From Gyrodactylus bullatarudis (taxonomy: Eukaryota > Platyhelminthes > Monogenea > Gyrodactylidea > Gyrodactylidae), in contig SSNU01000126.1 in NCBI GenBank assembly GCA_012064415.1, positions 35,642 through 99,641 of the forward strand: a DNA stretch of 64,000 bases, written 5' to 3'. Shown here piece after piece: positions 58,101 to 64,000 of the stretch (the first letter of the stretch is position 1; every line of letters starts with the position of its first letter). The notes beneath the pieces were generated by a model, which ran no database searches, was not told the origin of the DNA, and worked only from the letters and a program-made list of their open reading frames with translations. The translations under genes were made by a program, and so were the position numbers.

Positions 58101-60969
58101 TCCTAGAAAATTTAAAGAACGATTTTATAAAAAAAACCCTCACAGAGATCTAAGAGTAAAAAAATCGAGAAACCATGCTCGTAGAATTCGAAAAAGTGAT
58201 ACTCTTGAATTCATATCTTGAAATAAAAAAAATTATCCATTTTCAGGGTCTAAAAATGGCCCTTTTATGGACCAATAACTCCCAAATTAAAAGTTGGTTT
58301 TTAAGAAAAATTGCATATTCTTCATTAGCGTATTCTGAAACCCTTTCCAATCTCAGCGATGTACCTTGAAAAATCTTTTGTACCTGGGTCTTTAAGGGTT
58401 AATTTAAACATGTATTTTCTTCCAACTTTTCAATTTTGGATCATCAGAAGTGTCACTTTAAAAATGATAAAATTATAAAAAGTCAATGAAAATAATAATT
58501 TGCGAATTCTCAAAGAAATACAGTAAAAGTTCAAGAAACAGAATAGAATTTAAGCTGAAAAAATCAAAACTCTCCAATAAGTAGCAGAAATGGCGAGAAA
58601 AATGAAAAAGCTCACATCGGTCAGGATAGTTGAAGATTATTTGAGTAATTTTTCTGAACGCATAGATATGATTTGTATATGTTAATAAAGAATTCTCTGA
58701 AATTCATCGCGTCAAACTTCTGAGCCATCTCTTTAGTTTAAAAGCTATCCTCGATAGTATCTCTCGAATTTCAATTTTCTAGTCAAAAATTCTTTTTGAA
58801 GCTGAATAATTTAAATTTTAATGATATACTAATTTCGTACTGGGCTTTTCTAGTCAGTCTTTTTTCTTATTCAGATGTTTCAAGATATTATCACTATAGA
58901 ATTGGTCATATTTTTTTGTATAATCTGCCCATATGAAAACAATCCCTTAAATAGAGATTTGTCAGACTTTGAAAGAACCGTGTTGAGAGAGCAAACCAAA
59001 ACATTCAATGTACACTAACAGGTTGGGACCAACGAATAGAATCATGGTTTCATTCATGTTCAAAGAACCAAAAATCATTATTTACATTTGGGTATCAAAT
59101 CTACTTCTTTTAAAAGCAGTTTTTGCGATCAATTTCTATTTTCTTCTCAAAAATAACTCATACCTCATTATTGACCAAGGTACGGAGTTATGATCGAATA
59201 TCTCTGAATTCGATCAAGCAAGAGAAGATCCTGAGCATCTTATAGGAGTTGTATTAAAAGGTTCTATAAAAAGGACTTACATAATCAGTATCAGGTTGGT
59301 AATTCTTGATGGTAGATTTACCCCTGGAAGATTAGAAGTATTCCTAAGAGGTATCCTTATGAGTCCAGAAGACGTACCCAAAAAAAATTTCCGGTACGAT
59401 CGATTACAATAGGAAATCCATTGAGTTCCGGACAAGGATTTGAGAGGTGCAGTTCCAAAGTAGTGCAAAATAACTCTTGTAATTGTAAAAATAGAGGTCT
59501 TTTGTGTATTTCAAAGTGTATTTTCAGAATTTTATTATTCTGATCTGATGAGCATACGATCACAATCTTGTGTAAAAGTAAAACCATGAATTCGTATCTT
59601 TTCCCTCAATCGTTAAAGATTAATTTTATATTTTGTAAAAATTTCAAAAGTAGAATTTTATTGATTTTTTTTAAATTATGACATCTTGTAAATTACTGTA
59701 CTGTATGTTAAAGGTCAATTCTTGTTGAACAAAGTATTCTTGCCCTAGATAATATTTCAATATATATTTTCAAGGCTTTCAAGTATTTCTGATTTGGTCA
59801 AAAATTTTAGTTTTATTCTAACTTTCTTTAAATCCTACTGTAATAAGTAAAAAAAATTTTTTGATTTCATAGTTGATTTTTAGGATCACGATTAGTCAGA
59901 AATCAGCCCATCATCCTGTGAAAATCGAATTTTTTTGATCTTTTTTATTCTTTTGGAAATCAGTAAAGTTTTTATGATCCAATATCACTGAAAATGACGA
60001 ATCTATCAAAAGTTTTATGTTCATAATCAGCTCCTTGTCTAATCTTGATCCAAAAAATCAACTTTGGATCCCTCTCTCACTTTGAAATGAACAACATTAT
60101 TCAACTCAAAGTTCAAAAAACTCGAGATTTGAAATTTGCCACAATTTTTTTCTCCATGTGGTGAAAGTGGACCTCGTGATTTAGAATCCAACTTTGGGTT
60201 GCTAGCTAGAATTTATAGCTGTTTAAAAGATTCTATTTTGGTTCCAGGTTTTGAAGCCAGTAAACCAAAATAAAGCTTTTCTTTTATCGGCTTATCATTG
60301 ACTTCAGGATTAATCTTTTGTTTAGGGGATAGGAACCTATTTAGAGATAGTTTTTAGAGATAGTATATTGATTGCATAACATTTTATTTAGGTAAAGATA
60401 CAGTTTACTGGCTGATGAAACCAATGAATGATGACAGACAGGTCTCACTTTTATCTGATCGTGAGAAGCGAGTCAATTACCAGAGTTATGCTTCATGTTT
60501 GACAGAATTGAATAATTGGAAAATTATCACCTTTGTTGCATTTTGTCTAATCGGATTGCTCCTTGGATTTGTCCTGTTTGTTCTCTATAGAAAATGTAGA
60601 GTCGAAAAATCCTCAGCAAATAACGCTACTACTTCGTTTAGAGAATTCCTCATGAAATTTGTTCACAATGATAGCATTACAGTAAAGCATCAGGTGATCT
60701 GTAGAACAGATATTTTCAAAAGACCCTCGTTTCCTTGGCGGAGAAACAGGGACAATCAAATCGGCAAAGAAGATTTTCAAGAGAATGACGGCCTCGATGA
60801 TGCAATGGCATGTTATATGAAGAAAACGACTTCCCTGCCCTGCATTATAAGTAACCAGAATTTTGTTAACAACTTTGCAAATTCAACAGAAAATGTTGTG
60901 CAATATCATAAGAAAGTCTCTGATACTTTTGAGAGAAGTAGCATGTCTATTTTCAAAGACGTTTGCTGA
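30787..60969 (+). CDS. VWC-repeat type I membrane protein (Crim1/KCP-like), seven exons, 746 aa
   Basis: Exons: 30787-31153, 36475-36678, 39100-39150, 39645-39875, 43035-43421, 53011-53433, 60392-60969. All six introns are phase 1 and GT..AG, so the modules are interchangeable units. The frame stays open from ATG (30787) to TGA (60967-60969). Layout: signal peptide (residues 1-30), partial VWC, canonical ten-cysteine VWC modules in exons 2, 4, 5 and 6 with acidic linkers, one membrane helix at about 599-620 followed by RKCR, and a tail of about 126 residues. VWC modules of this type (chordin, KCP, Crim1) bind BMP/TGF-beta ligands outside the cell; one membrane helix fits Crim1. The IGFBP and antistasin parts of Crim1 are not seen. 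Further small exons in the long introns cannot be excluded. Confidence 0.8.
31154..33754. other. First part of VWC intron 1; nothing recognised
   Basis: About 2.6 kb of intronic AT-rich sequence with no supported exon on either strand and no repeat match noted. Confidence 0.4.
33755..34201. repeat. Foldback MITE family D, right part only
   Basis: Nearly identical to 11770-12115 of the inner complete copy, including the right terminus ending TGTCAACTAGCTTTA. The left arm is absent. Confidence 0.75.
34686..36252 (-). mobile_element. Decayed Tc1 element with PLE-A sequence inside
   Basis: Long inverted ends (about 34686-34860 and 36075-36252) share AAAAATACAAATTTACG, GACAAAACATGTTTG and further outer matches. 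Between them, from 35440 down to about 34850 (minus), is a broken Tc1 transposase related to the intact one: QDNAPCHRYLSTKTWF, RRPDLNPIENL and a C-terminal end. Its N-terminal half is missing. In its place, 35462-36072 carries PLE-A coding sequence on the plus strand. This is either a PLE insertion with deletion or a rearranged composite. Confidence 0.75.
35462..36072 (+). mobile_element. PLE-A linker and GIY-YIG fragment inside the Tc1 copy
   Basis: Plus-strand frames: KLTPIYLKLPFKGDAAHQIL (linker), then GVIYLLKCNCDSSYVGQTVR (GIY and YIG motifs), a frameshift near 35800, SILYQVNPSDSR, then KPDLCKQKELATKLG. The protein resembles the copy at 206-460 residue for residue. It ends directly in the right inverted repeat of the Tc1 copy. 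Confidence 0.8.
36475..36678 (+). CDS. VWC gene exon 2: canonical VWC module
   Basis: Flanked by TTTCAG and GTAAGT. Ten cysteines in VWC spacing: DDCIYKSTGIRYRNGEEW, then C-x2-C-x-C, C, C, C, and CC-x3-C at the end. 204 bp, phase 1 to phase 1. Confidence 0.9.
36819..37330. mobile_element. hAT-type non-autonomous element (512 bp) with 8-bp target duplication
   Basis: Termini TAGGGCGGTC and GACAGCCCTA are imperfect inverted repeats of the hAT type. ATTATGAC flanks both sides exactly (36811-36818, 37331-37338), the 8-bp duplication expected of hAT. No coding frame. A second, diverged copy near 49430-50420 shares GCTGTTTCTAAAGCGT and surrounding sequence. Confidence 0.88.
37842..38285. repeat. 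Foldback MITE family D copy (right end lost)
   Basis: Starts CCTAGTTAATATGAAGATGG and follows the 13999-14512 subfamily; the right terminus is not found. Confidence 0.65.
38778..38890. repeat. Repeat family R1, copy 2
   Basis: Contains TTTCTGGACCAATTAAAG and GACCAAATAATTTAAT in the same order as 21955-22116. Confidence 0.6.
39100..39150 (+). CDS. VWC gene exon 3: 17-residue acidic linker
   Basis: 51 bp between TTTTTTCAG and GTAAGT, in phase, encoding DGGNEHDPVYEDLVHSK. Short and without a domain, so it rests on splice signals and phase alone; skipping it would also keep the frame. Confidence 0.6.
39645..39875 (+). CDS. VWC gene exon 4: VWC module
   Basis: Between CTTAG and GTAAGT, 231 bp, phase 1 to 1. 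Contains CLSNGKYFDQGF, KCICTSGQWKC, two further cysteines and WDPFCCPRC: ten cysteines in VWC order. Confidence 0.88.
40640..40675 (-). repeat. Scrap of PLE-A ribozyme 3' half
   Basis: On the minus strand GCAAAATATAACGTTTATCA matches the GAAA, stem III and cleavage-site segment at 57681-57699 with one change in the GAAA core. The CTGATGA half is absent. Confidence 0.35.
41121..41164 (-). ncRNA. Hammerhead ribozyme motif at PLE-B 3' end, copy 2 (best paired)
   Basis: Minus strand: TAACATTG, CTGATGA (41156-41150), eight bases, GAAA, palindrome ATACGTAT, site ATT, then CAGTGTTA. The flanks form an 8-bp stem I (one G-U). Stem III is a perfect 8-base palindrome whose outer A-U closes the core. 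NUH reads AUU, which permits cleavage. Stem II is weak. Palindromic stem III suggests activity as a dimer, as known for hammerheads of retroelements. Confidence 0.68.
41121..42007 (-). mobile_element. Penelope-like element, family B, copy 2 (linker, GIY-YIG, 3' end)
   Basis: Minus-strand frames 42007-41705 and 41653-41294 (broken between) give the PLE-B linker (LKNSLMENGYPAKFIDKF) and nuclease domain (LIYKFQCDCGSTYLGRTIRK, then KEHLSKN, KEKFFIN, KPDLCVQK), about 70% identical to copy 1. No reverse-transcriptase motifs: 5'-truncated at about 42010. It lies in intron 4 of the VWC gene, antisense to it. The 3' end includes a hammerhead motif. Confidence 0.85.
42412..42746. repeat. Foldback MITE family D, short copy
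   Basis: Begins CTAGAGTTGGTTAATATGAA and ends TATCAATTAGCTTTA; belongs to the 13999 subfamily with an internal deletion. Confidence 0.7.
43035..43421 (+). CDS. VWC gene exon 5: partial plus full VWC
   Basis: 387 bp between ATATAG and GTGAGT, phase 1 to 1. The first half has DCTCINGKTYC, a reduced module. The second half is a full VWC: CWDPKTGYKRVGSHW, C-x2-C-x-C, C, C, C, then QCCASVC. Confidence 0.88.
44268..44455 (-). repeat. Repeat family R1, copy 3
   Basis: On the minus strand it begins CTAACCCATTCGGTGC and carries GTTTAAATTGAAG and GTGAACTTGC like 21955-22116, ending near CATAAAACCC. Confidence 0.6.
45485..45720. repeat. SINE-2-like repeat, copy B, with long hairpin and hammerhead core
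   Basis: GGACTCGTTAGTATGTCACAAC (about 45574-45595) is complementary, with three mismatches, to 45625-45646, giving a 22-bp stem around a loop with a B-box-like CTCAAATCC (minus strand). The plus-strand arm runs directly into a hammerhead-like core. The flank TAATGGATTAGCCCATGTCG (about 45502) recurs in copy A on the other strand. Confidence 0.55.
45636..45669 (+). ncRNA. Hammerhead-like motif in SINE-2 copy B
   Basis: CTGACGA (45636-45642), a perfect stem II GTCC-AAAAGA-GGAC (45643-45656), GAAA (45657-45660), then AACGCGTAC holding the palindrome ACGCGT and a GTA site. Stem II is the strongest in the window. Two extra A bases separate GAAA from the palindrome, and no stem I partner follows, so the copy is probably inactive. 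Confidence 0.5.
45740..46303. repeat. Foldback MITE family D, rearranged copy
   Basis: Family D internal sequence leads to two consecutive right ends (ATATCAACTAACTTTA near 46260 and ATGTCAATTAGCGCTAG at 46303), suggesting a copy inserted in or recombined with another. Confidence 0.6.
46862..47571. repeat. Foldback MITE family D, complete copy (710 bp)
   Basis: The left end TAAAGCTAGTTGACATCAGG pairs with the right end GATGTCAATTAGGTTTAG. The arms are about 280 bp each and nearly symmetrical, so similar frames appear on both strands (46869-47135 minus, 47311-47565 plus). Those frames are not genes. Confidence 0.82.
47772..47921 (-). CDS. Possible small secreted peptide (49 aa), antisense in VWC intron 5
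   Basis: ATG in good context (ACTAAAATGAG) starts MSLELITFLCILMILLGLPD, a convincing signal peptide, followed by 29 hydrophilic, acidic and serine-rich residues (DDEIVSSSEEILDTSSS) to a TGA at 47772-47774. No domain and no second copy are known to me. It may be an independent gene, the first exon of one, or chance. Confidence 0.3.
   Translation of the reverse strand: MSLELITFLCILMILLGLPDTPRKTMLIDDEIVSSSEEILDTSSSISLQ
49430..50420. repeat. Diverged copy of the hAT-type element, split by MITE-C
   Basis: 49440-49650 aligns with 36830-37030 (TTAAGCATCGAGGATAT, AGATAAATGGT-CCATGA) and 50340-50400 with 37040-37090 (GCTGTTTCTAAAGCGT). The two parts are contiguous in the 36819 copy and separated here by MITE-C. 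Confidence 0.65.
49654..50327. mobile_element. MITE-C, 674 bp, about 105-bp inverted repeats, TA target
   Basis: Terminal inverted repeats start CAGTACGACCTGAGACTTAT; the right end is the close complement. TA lies at both borders (49652-49653, 50328-50329), as for Tc1/mariner-mobilised MITEs. No frame inside. Related ends occur at 8504-8572 and near 50505-50545. Confidence 0.85.
50421..52319. other. Part of VWC intron 5; nothing recognised
   Basis: About 1.9 kb. Apart from one MITE-C-like end (CAGCTAGACCTGTGACTTAT, near 50507) no repeat or exon is evident. Confidence 0.4.
52320..52570 (-). repeat. PLE-B 3' fragment, copy 3
   Basis: It matches 5170-5210 plus 5385-5590 of copy 1, with the intervening UTR deleted. 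The minus strand retains CTGATGA, eight bases and GAAA of the hammerhead (about 52346-52328) and the end of the nuclease domain. Confidence 0.65.
53011..53433 (+). CDS. VWC gene exon 6: acidic linker and VWC module
   Basis: 423 bp between AACTAG and GTGAGT, phase 1 to 1. About 50 acidic residues (EEKYEEDD, NIEEEELEP) precede a VWC with LNCRSLLCKCTDSGGWLC, SDYCPLC and NGCCLPC. Confidence 0.85.
54260..55126. repeat. Foldback MITE family D copy split by a hAT-like element
   Basis: 54260-54561 and 54970-55126 are the two parts of one family D element (13999 subfamily), ending TATATCAATTAGCTTTA. The interruption carries its own termini and duplicates TGATCACT. Confidence 0.75.
54562..54969. mobile_element. 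hAT-like non-autonomous element (family R2), copy 2, complete
   Basis: Termini AGAGATACAACAAATTT and the complement of AGAGATGCAACGAATTT; TGATCACT flanks both sides (8 bp, possibly 9), as for hAT. It is about 405 bp and homologous to 22117-22533. It inserted after the foldback element was in place. Confidence 0.8.
55127..57675. other. Part of VWC intron 6; nothing recognised
   Basis: 2.5 kb of AT-rich intronic sequence without a supported exon or repeat match. Confidence 0.4.
57676..57719 (-). ncRNA. Hammerhead ribozyme motif of PLE-A (best copy)
   Basis: Minus strand: stem I 5' strand TAGAGT, CTGAAGA (57713-57707; one change from CTGATGA), eight bases GACCCGGC, GAAA (57698-57695), near-palindromic stem III ATATAACGTTTAT, site ATC, then ACTATA, which pairs with TAGAGT except at one position. 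The permitted NUH site (AUC) and the stem I pairing support a true hammerhead origin; the U7-to-A change is tolerated in some natural examples. Confidence 0.62.
57676..58020 (-). mobile_element. PLE-A 3' end: basic tail, 3' UTR and ribozyme
   Basis: The minus strand encodes the PLE-A C-terminal tail: EKSTIVDNPIMSQPVII, a run of K/R residues, then SGQQTIDRFVKRQK and a stop near 57850, closely matching 695-892. The non-coding region after it aligns with copy 1 but lacks the SINE. A ten-base G/C run (near 57810) interrupts it. The upstream nuclease part is missing. Confidence 0.75.
58435..58710 (-). repeat. PLE-B 3' fragment, copy 4
   Basis: Aligned with 5190-5460 of copy 1: TAAGCTGAAAAAATCAAAAC, AGAAATGGCGAGAAAAATG, GTTGAAGATTATTTGAG and AATAAAGAAT. 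CTGATGATCC is kept on the minus strand but the rest of the ribozyme is lost. Confidence 0.7.
59865..60200. repeat. Foldback MITE family D remnant
   Basis: GATTTTTAGGATCACGATTAG, AATCTTGATCCAAAAAATCAACTTTGGATC and TGGTGAAAGTGGACCTCGTG follow the family D arm order; both termini are lost. It sits just upstream of the last VWC exon. Confidence 0.55.
60392..60969 (+). CDS. VWC gene exon 7: membrane helix and cytoplasmic tail
   Basis: Begins after TTTATTTAG in the expected phase. The membrane segment ITFVAFCLIGLLLGFVLFVL is followed by basic RKCR. The tail has serine/threonine-rich and basic patches (RRNR) and no recognised domain. The stop is at 60967-60969; AATAAA follows at 61083. Confidence 0.85.
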
Positions 60970-61082
60970 ACCAAGATTAAATTGTATTTCGTTTTTTAAT
61001 CAATATCCAGTATGGTTGGCTACCTAGTCAATTTCTACAAATTTTCATCACTTTAAACAGATTATATATATGCATATTGTAC

Positions 61083-61088
61083 AATAAA
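61083..61088 (+). terminator. Polyadenylation signal of the VWC gene
   Basis: AATAAA 114 bp after the stop codon of the last exon, the first canonical signal downstream in the sense strand. Confidence 0.6.
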
Positions 61089-61327
61089 ATATTCGAGATT
61101 ATAAGACATAACAATTCGAGATGTTTTTTCTTTTGTTTATGTTGCTACTTCAAAGTAGATTCAAAAATAATAATGATTTAGTGTATTGCTGGATTATGCA
61201 GTAAGAAATACTAAATTACATATATACAGAATTTTACTTTTCAAACTTTATGCTATGTATATCAAATAATCATTTGTCTTTCAAATTTCTATTAAAATTA
61301 CGAAAGGAACATTATGAAAGTAAAATT

Positions 61328-62118
61328 TCATTTATTTTCTGAATCCTGCATCTTTTGAGTATGAAATTGAGATAGTTTAACAAGCCACAAGTCCCAGTAA
61401 TGAGCAAGCTGGTCAGAATTGAGTAGGAAGTAATCCGCTGGATGTCCATTTCTATAGGCATATACAAGGAGAGCACTTTTTATCTTGCCATTATCGTCTG
61501 AGTCTTCTTTAGAAGCATTTATCGCACCAATATATGCTGCCATTTGTAAAGGAGAATCATAAGTACGACTGAGAGAAGAAATTTTCTTATTTTCATGAAC
61601 TGTCTTCCATTCCAGTAGAATTAAAGAGTTAGAATTCCTTTAATAATAACTAAATATGTTACTTCAACTTGACAATCCCATCGAAACGTCCTCGATAAAA
61701 AAGTTTAGGATGCGAGCAATTTTCTTCTAACAAAACCGGCTCGCTAATCATTGATATAATTGGCTTAACAGATGCAATATATTTGAAACATGATCGGTCA
61801 CTTTTGACATTAAGTTTACCGGTCTGCAATAATTCAGTCATTAGTTCATGGAAATCTTTTCCTATTTCCTTGATATCTAATATTATAAATATTCAAGTTA
61901 CCTTGAATGTATTTGTTGAAGCCTTCAAGGCCTAAAATGGCAATCTTTTTATTTTCCCAAACTTTGAGAATTCTTAAACTCTCCTCAGACATTGTATCAG
62001 AAATTATTTTTGTTACAGTTGGATATTTAACATTTTCATTTTCAGAAAATGGAATTATTCTCCCCGTCGGCTTCCCAAAAATATCGAAATATAGTCTAGA
62101 AAATTTTTTTATTATCAT
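61328..62118 (-). CDS. MGME1: Mitochondrial genome maintenance exonuclease 1, three exons (246 aa)
   Basis: Exons: 62118-61902, 61876-61663, 61637-61328; the introns are 25 nt each (phases 1 and 2). The first ATG (62118) gives a basic N-terminus MIIKKFSRLYFDIFGKP suited to mitochondrial import. YPTVTKIISDTM is the family's substrate-side motif (YPSVT-x3-Q-T-M in vertebrates). PD-(D/E)XK nuclease residues are present: RGRFDGIV (D), LILLEWKT (E-x-K) and SPLQMAAYIGA (Q-x3-Y of RecB-like nucleases). MGME1 trims single-stranded DNA flaps during mtDNA replication. It is shorter than the human protein (344 aa), mostly at the N-terminus. It diverges from the coiled-coil gene 109 bp away. Confidence 0.88.
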
Positions 62119-62227
62119 ATTCGCCAAAAGTGCTAAAATTTTGGAATATCGTAAATTATAAACAAACTACATTAATTCACTTGAAAGATTTATTTGAATT
62201 TTTCGGTTACATTTTCAAAAACTAAAC
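62119..62227. promoter_or_regulatory. Compact bidirectional promoter, MGME1 and coiled-coil gene
   Basis: 109 bp between divergent start codons, very AT-rich, no clear TATA box. Together with 29159-29264 it is the second head-to-head pair in the window with a spacer near 107 bp. Confidence 0.5.
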
Positions 62228-62978
62228 ATGATGAGTATTTTCCAAACTTACAATAGAATTATAGGAGATATTGATGTTAAAAACGACATTAGTATTTATA
62301 TAAAATTTATAGAGAAAAATGAGCTAATAAATGAGCTCAAAAAGGAAATTACAAAGAAAAAAGATGAGCATCAAAGTATCAAATCTGAATATATGAAGAA
62401 ATATTTACTCTTGAGAGATAGAGAAAAGAAATTTATCGAAGAGAAATCTGAAACTGTAAAGGAAATTTCAGGCATGAACGAAAAAATAAATTATTTAAAT
62501 ATTAGTATTGAGAAGGAGAGAGGAAAATTAGAAGAAAAAAATCAAGATTTAGAAAATTTGATTAATGAAGAAGATGGACTCAAGAATATTTTGATTAAAA
62601 AGAGGAAAAAGTATCAAACTAACCTTAAATCAAAAAATTTCATTGATAAAACCATCAAAATTTTAAAGGATTGCAATAGTTTACAAGATCTTGAAGAATA
62701 TTGGACAAATCTTTTGGACAAGAAAGAGGTAAATCACTCATATCTTTTATAATAAGACTCTTTTGAAAAAGTTTAACATTTTCAAAGAAGTCTTTGACTC
62801 TAAAGATTCAATCGTTAATATTTATGAGAAGGACAAAGTTCTCTTTCACGCCAAACTGGCAAATCTCATGATTGAGTATTATTTAATAAACAATGAAATG
62901 GATAAAGTCTTCAAAAATGGAGAGATTCCCTCGTCGATAATGGAAAAATATTCTAAAATTAATTTATTGAGTAATTGA
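62228..62978 (+). CDS. Coiled-coil protein of unknown function, two exons (240 aa)
   Basis: Exons 62228-62728 and 62757-62978 are joined over a 28-nt GT..AG intron in phase 0; unspliced, the first exon stops after nine more codons. The product is lysine/glutamate-rich. It has an N-terminal predicted globular part (about residues 1-30), a long coiled coil (about 35-165, heptads such as EKKFIEEKSETVKEISGMN), then a mixed C-terminal part ending MEKYSKINLLSN. The overall form recalls kinetochore or ciliary coiled-coil subunits, but no family motif is decisive. It diverges from MGME1 and converges on the secreted-protein gene, whose stop codon is four bases away. Confidence 0.8.
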
Positions 62979-62982
62979 AACG

Positions 62983-63300
62983 TTAAGCTTGACTCTTCCA
63001 CATGCTCTTCTTGTAATCGGGACACTTTTTCTCGAGACAATTTATTGCCAGCTTATTTCTGTCCAAAACATCCAAATGATCCTTTTCATAATTTGAATAA
63101 ATACACCTCTTGTAACAGCTATCTGGACAGCGCTTAATTAGTTTCAGGTATTTCTTGTAGAGAAATCGTAGACAATTTTCATCTTCAACACAGAACAAAA
63201 TCTCTGGGATTTTTCCCAGCAGAATTTCAATCGGACATGGCTTATGTTCGCGTTGACCGAAGCTGAAGATAAAGAGACACAACAAAATTGTCAATTTCAT
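62983..63300 (-). CDS. Small cysteine-rich secreted protein (105 aa)
   Basis: ATG at 63300 is preferred because it opens a signal peptide, MKLTILLCLFIFSFG; the frame upstream has no other ATG. The mature part has about ten cysteines in pairs (KPCPIE, FCVEDENC, RCPDSCYKRC, NCLEKKC), probably four or more disulphides, and many lysines. A single exon ends at 62983-62985. I do not recognise a family; an extracellular role is inferred only from the signal peptide and cysteines. A TATA-like box lies 41 bp upstream. Confidence 0.7.
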   Translation of the reverse strand: MKLTILLCLFIFSFGQREHKPCPIEILLGKIPEILFCVEDENCLRFLYKKYLKLIKRCPDSCYKRCIYSNYEKDHLDVLDRNKLAINCLEKKCPDYKKSMWKSQA

Positions 63301-63340
63301 GATGAAAGTTTCATTTTGAATATTTTTTTCAAAATTTTCA

Positions 63341-63348
63341 TATTTATA
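63341..63348 (-). promoter_or_regulatory. TATA-like box of the secreted-protein gene
   Basis: TATAAATA on the minus strand, 41 bp before the ATG, implying a very short 5' UTR if used. Such motifs are common by chance in AT-rich DNA. Confidence 0.35.
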
Positions 63349-63366
63349 CAAGAAAGATGAATTCAA

Positions 63367-64000
63367 TCAATTTTATTTTGGATACATGAAACATTCCAGG
63401 AATTCTTATTCCTTATGAAAGTTCAATTGTACCATTTTTCGTCTGTTTACTGCAAAGTAGTTATGAAGTTATTAAAATTATAATTTCATCAATGATTTTC
63501 AGATTATTTTTTTTTTTAGCGATACTTAACACTTCAGGTTAAACATGAATGGGTTTAGATTCCTAATCAGAGTTATTAATTTGAAAATAACCATGGATAA
63601 TTTGATTTCTTGCAGCTCACGTTTTTCATGTTTGCCAATTTTTTTCAATTTGAATTAAATAAATTTTCTGGGTTTTAATATTGCTATTTTAAGTTTTCTA
63701 TTCCGACTAAAAAATTCCTTAACAGTGAAAACTGTAGTTGAAAAGAATAAGAGAATTTACTATTTTTTCATAGATCTCAAAATTTTTTTCCTTTAGATAA
63801 TGTGGGAGTCAAATATTTTTCGGAATTTATTTTTTGAAAATCTTAAATAACTTATTACTACTAATGAGCCAATAAGTAGTTGTTAATAATTTAGAAAGAA
63901 AATATTCAATCTGACAAAAGTGTCAATATTTTCATCGATTCCTAATATTTTGGATTATTATCAGACAAATTTTTTGAATTTAACAAAAGAAAGAATTTCG
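63367..64000. other. Right end of window; possible family D foldback remnant
   Basis: No gene. From about 63730 the order CTCAAAATTTTTTTCC, GAGCCAATAAGTAGTTG, TTCAATCTGACAAAAG resembles the arm of the 46862 foldback copy at low identity. It runs off the window. Confidence 0.35.

Noticed and set aside
59540..59575. CTGATGAG with CGATC, as a possible hammerhead
   Set aside because: No GAAA, no stem I or III partners, and not in a repeat family; probably chance.
62119..62127. MGME1 start three codons upstream
   Set aside because: That codon is TTG; the first ATG in frame is at 62118.
1..64000. Bacterial features such as operons, CRISPR arrays or integrons
   Set aside because: Introns, tRNA-derived SINEs, LINE and PLE retroelements and the metazoan proteins show eukaryotic DNA; no short regularly spaced repeats were seen.

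Overview
This is a window of an AT-rich animal genome. The genes have GT..AG spliceosomal introns, and their products are metazoan: a decapping-complex subunit, a tektin, a mitochondrial exonuclease, a Ly6-like and a VWC-repeat membrane protein. Most of the rest is transposon debris. The tektin suggests a lineage with motile cilia or flagella. I cannot place the phylum from sequence alone; an invertebrate is most likely. Exon structures were read by eye from splice signals, reading frame and protein similarity.

Layout. Bases 1-2300 hold a LINE reverse-transcriptase fragment, a Penelope-like element (PLE family A) with a tRNA-derived SINE inserted in it, and the first two exons of a Ly6/quiver-like gene (minus strand). 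Bases 2600-25180 are almost entirely repeats: a 1.3-kb near-perfect palindrome, PLE family B, a broken DDE transposase, long-inverted-repeat foldback elements nested in each other, an apparently intact Tc1 element (15264-16807) and a decayed Tc1-type element (17991-19231). Bases 25188-30499 hold a head-to-head gene pair: DCP1 (minus, nine exons) and a tektin-1-like gene (plus, three exons), 106 bp apart. Bases 30787-60969 are one large plus-strand gene. It has seven exons and six introns, all phase 1, and encodes a 746-residue type I membrane protein with a signal peptide, VWC cysteine-rich modules, one membrane segment and a cytoplasmic tail (Crim1/KCP-like architecture). Its introns are full of transposons: a Tc1 copy interrupted by PLE sequence, a hAT MITE with an 8-bp target duplication, PLE-B, foldback repeats, and a small antisense open frame for a secreted peptide. 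Bases 61328-63300 are a compact cluster: MGME1 (minus), a divergent coiled-coil gene (plus), and a convergent small cysteine-rich secreted protein (minus) only 4 bp from the coiled-coil stop.

Three things stand out. First, five introns in three genes are only 25-32 nt long, near the lower limit of spliceosomal introns, while DCP1 next door has ordinary introns of about 60 nt and larger. Second, both PLE families carry hammerhead-ribozyme motifs downstream of the GIY-YIG coding region, with compensating changes between copies; a tRNA-like repeat family also carries a hammerhead-like core. Third, elements are repeatedly nested in one another, so their order of insertion can be read.
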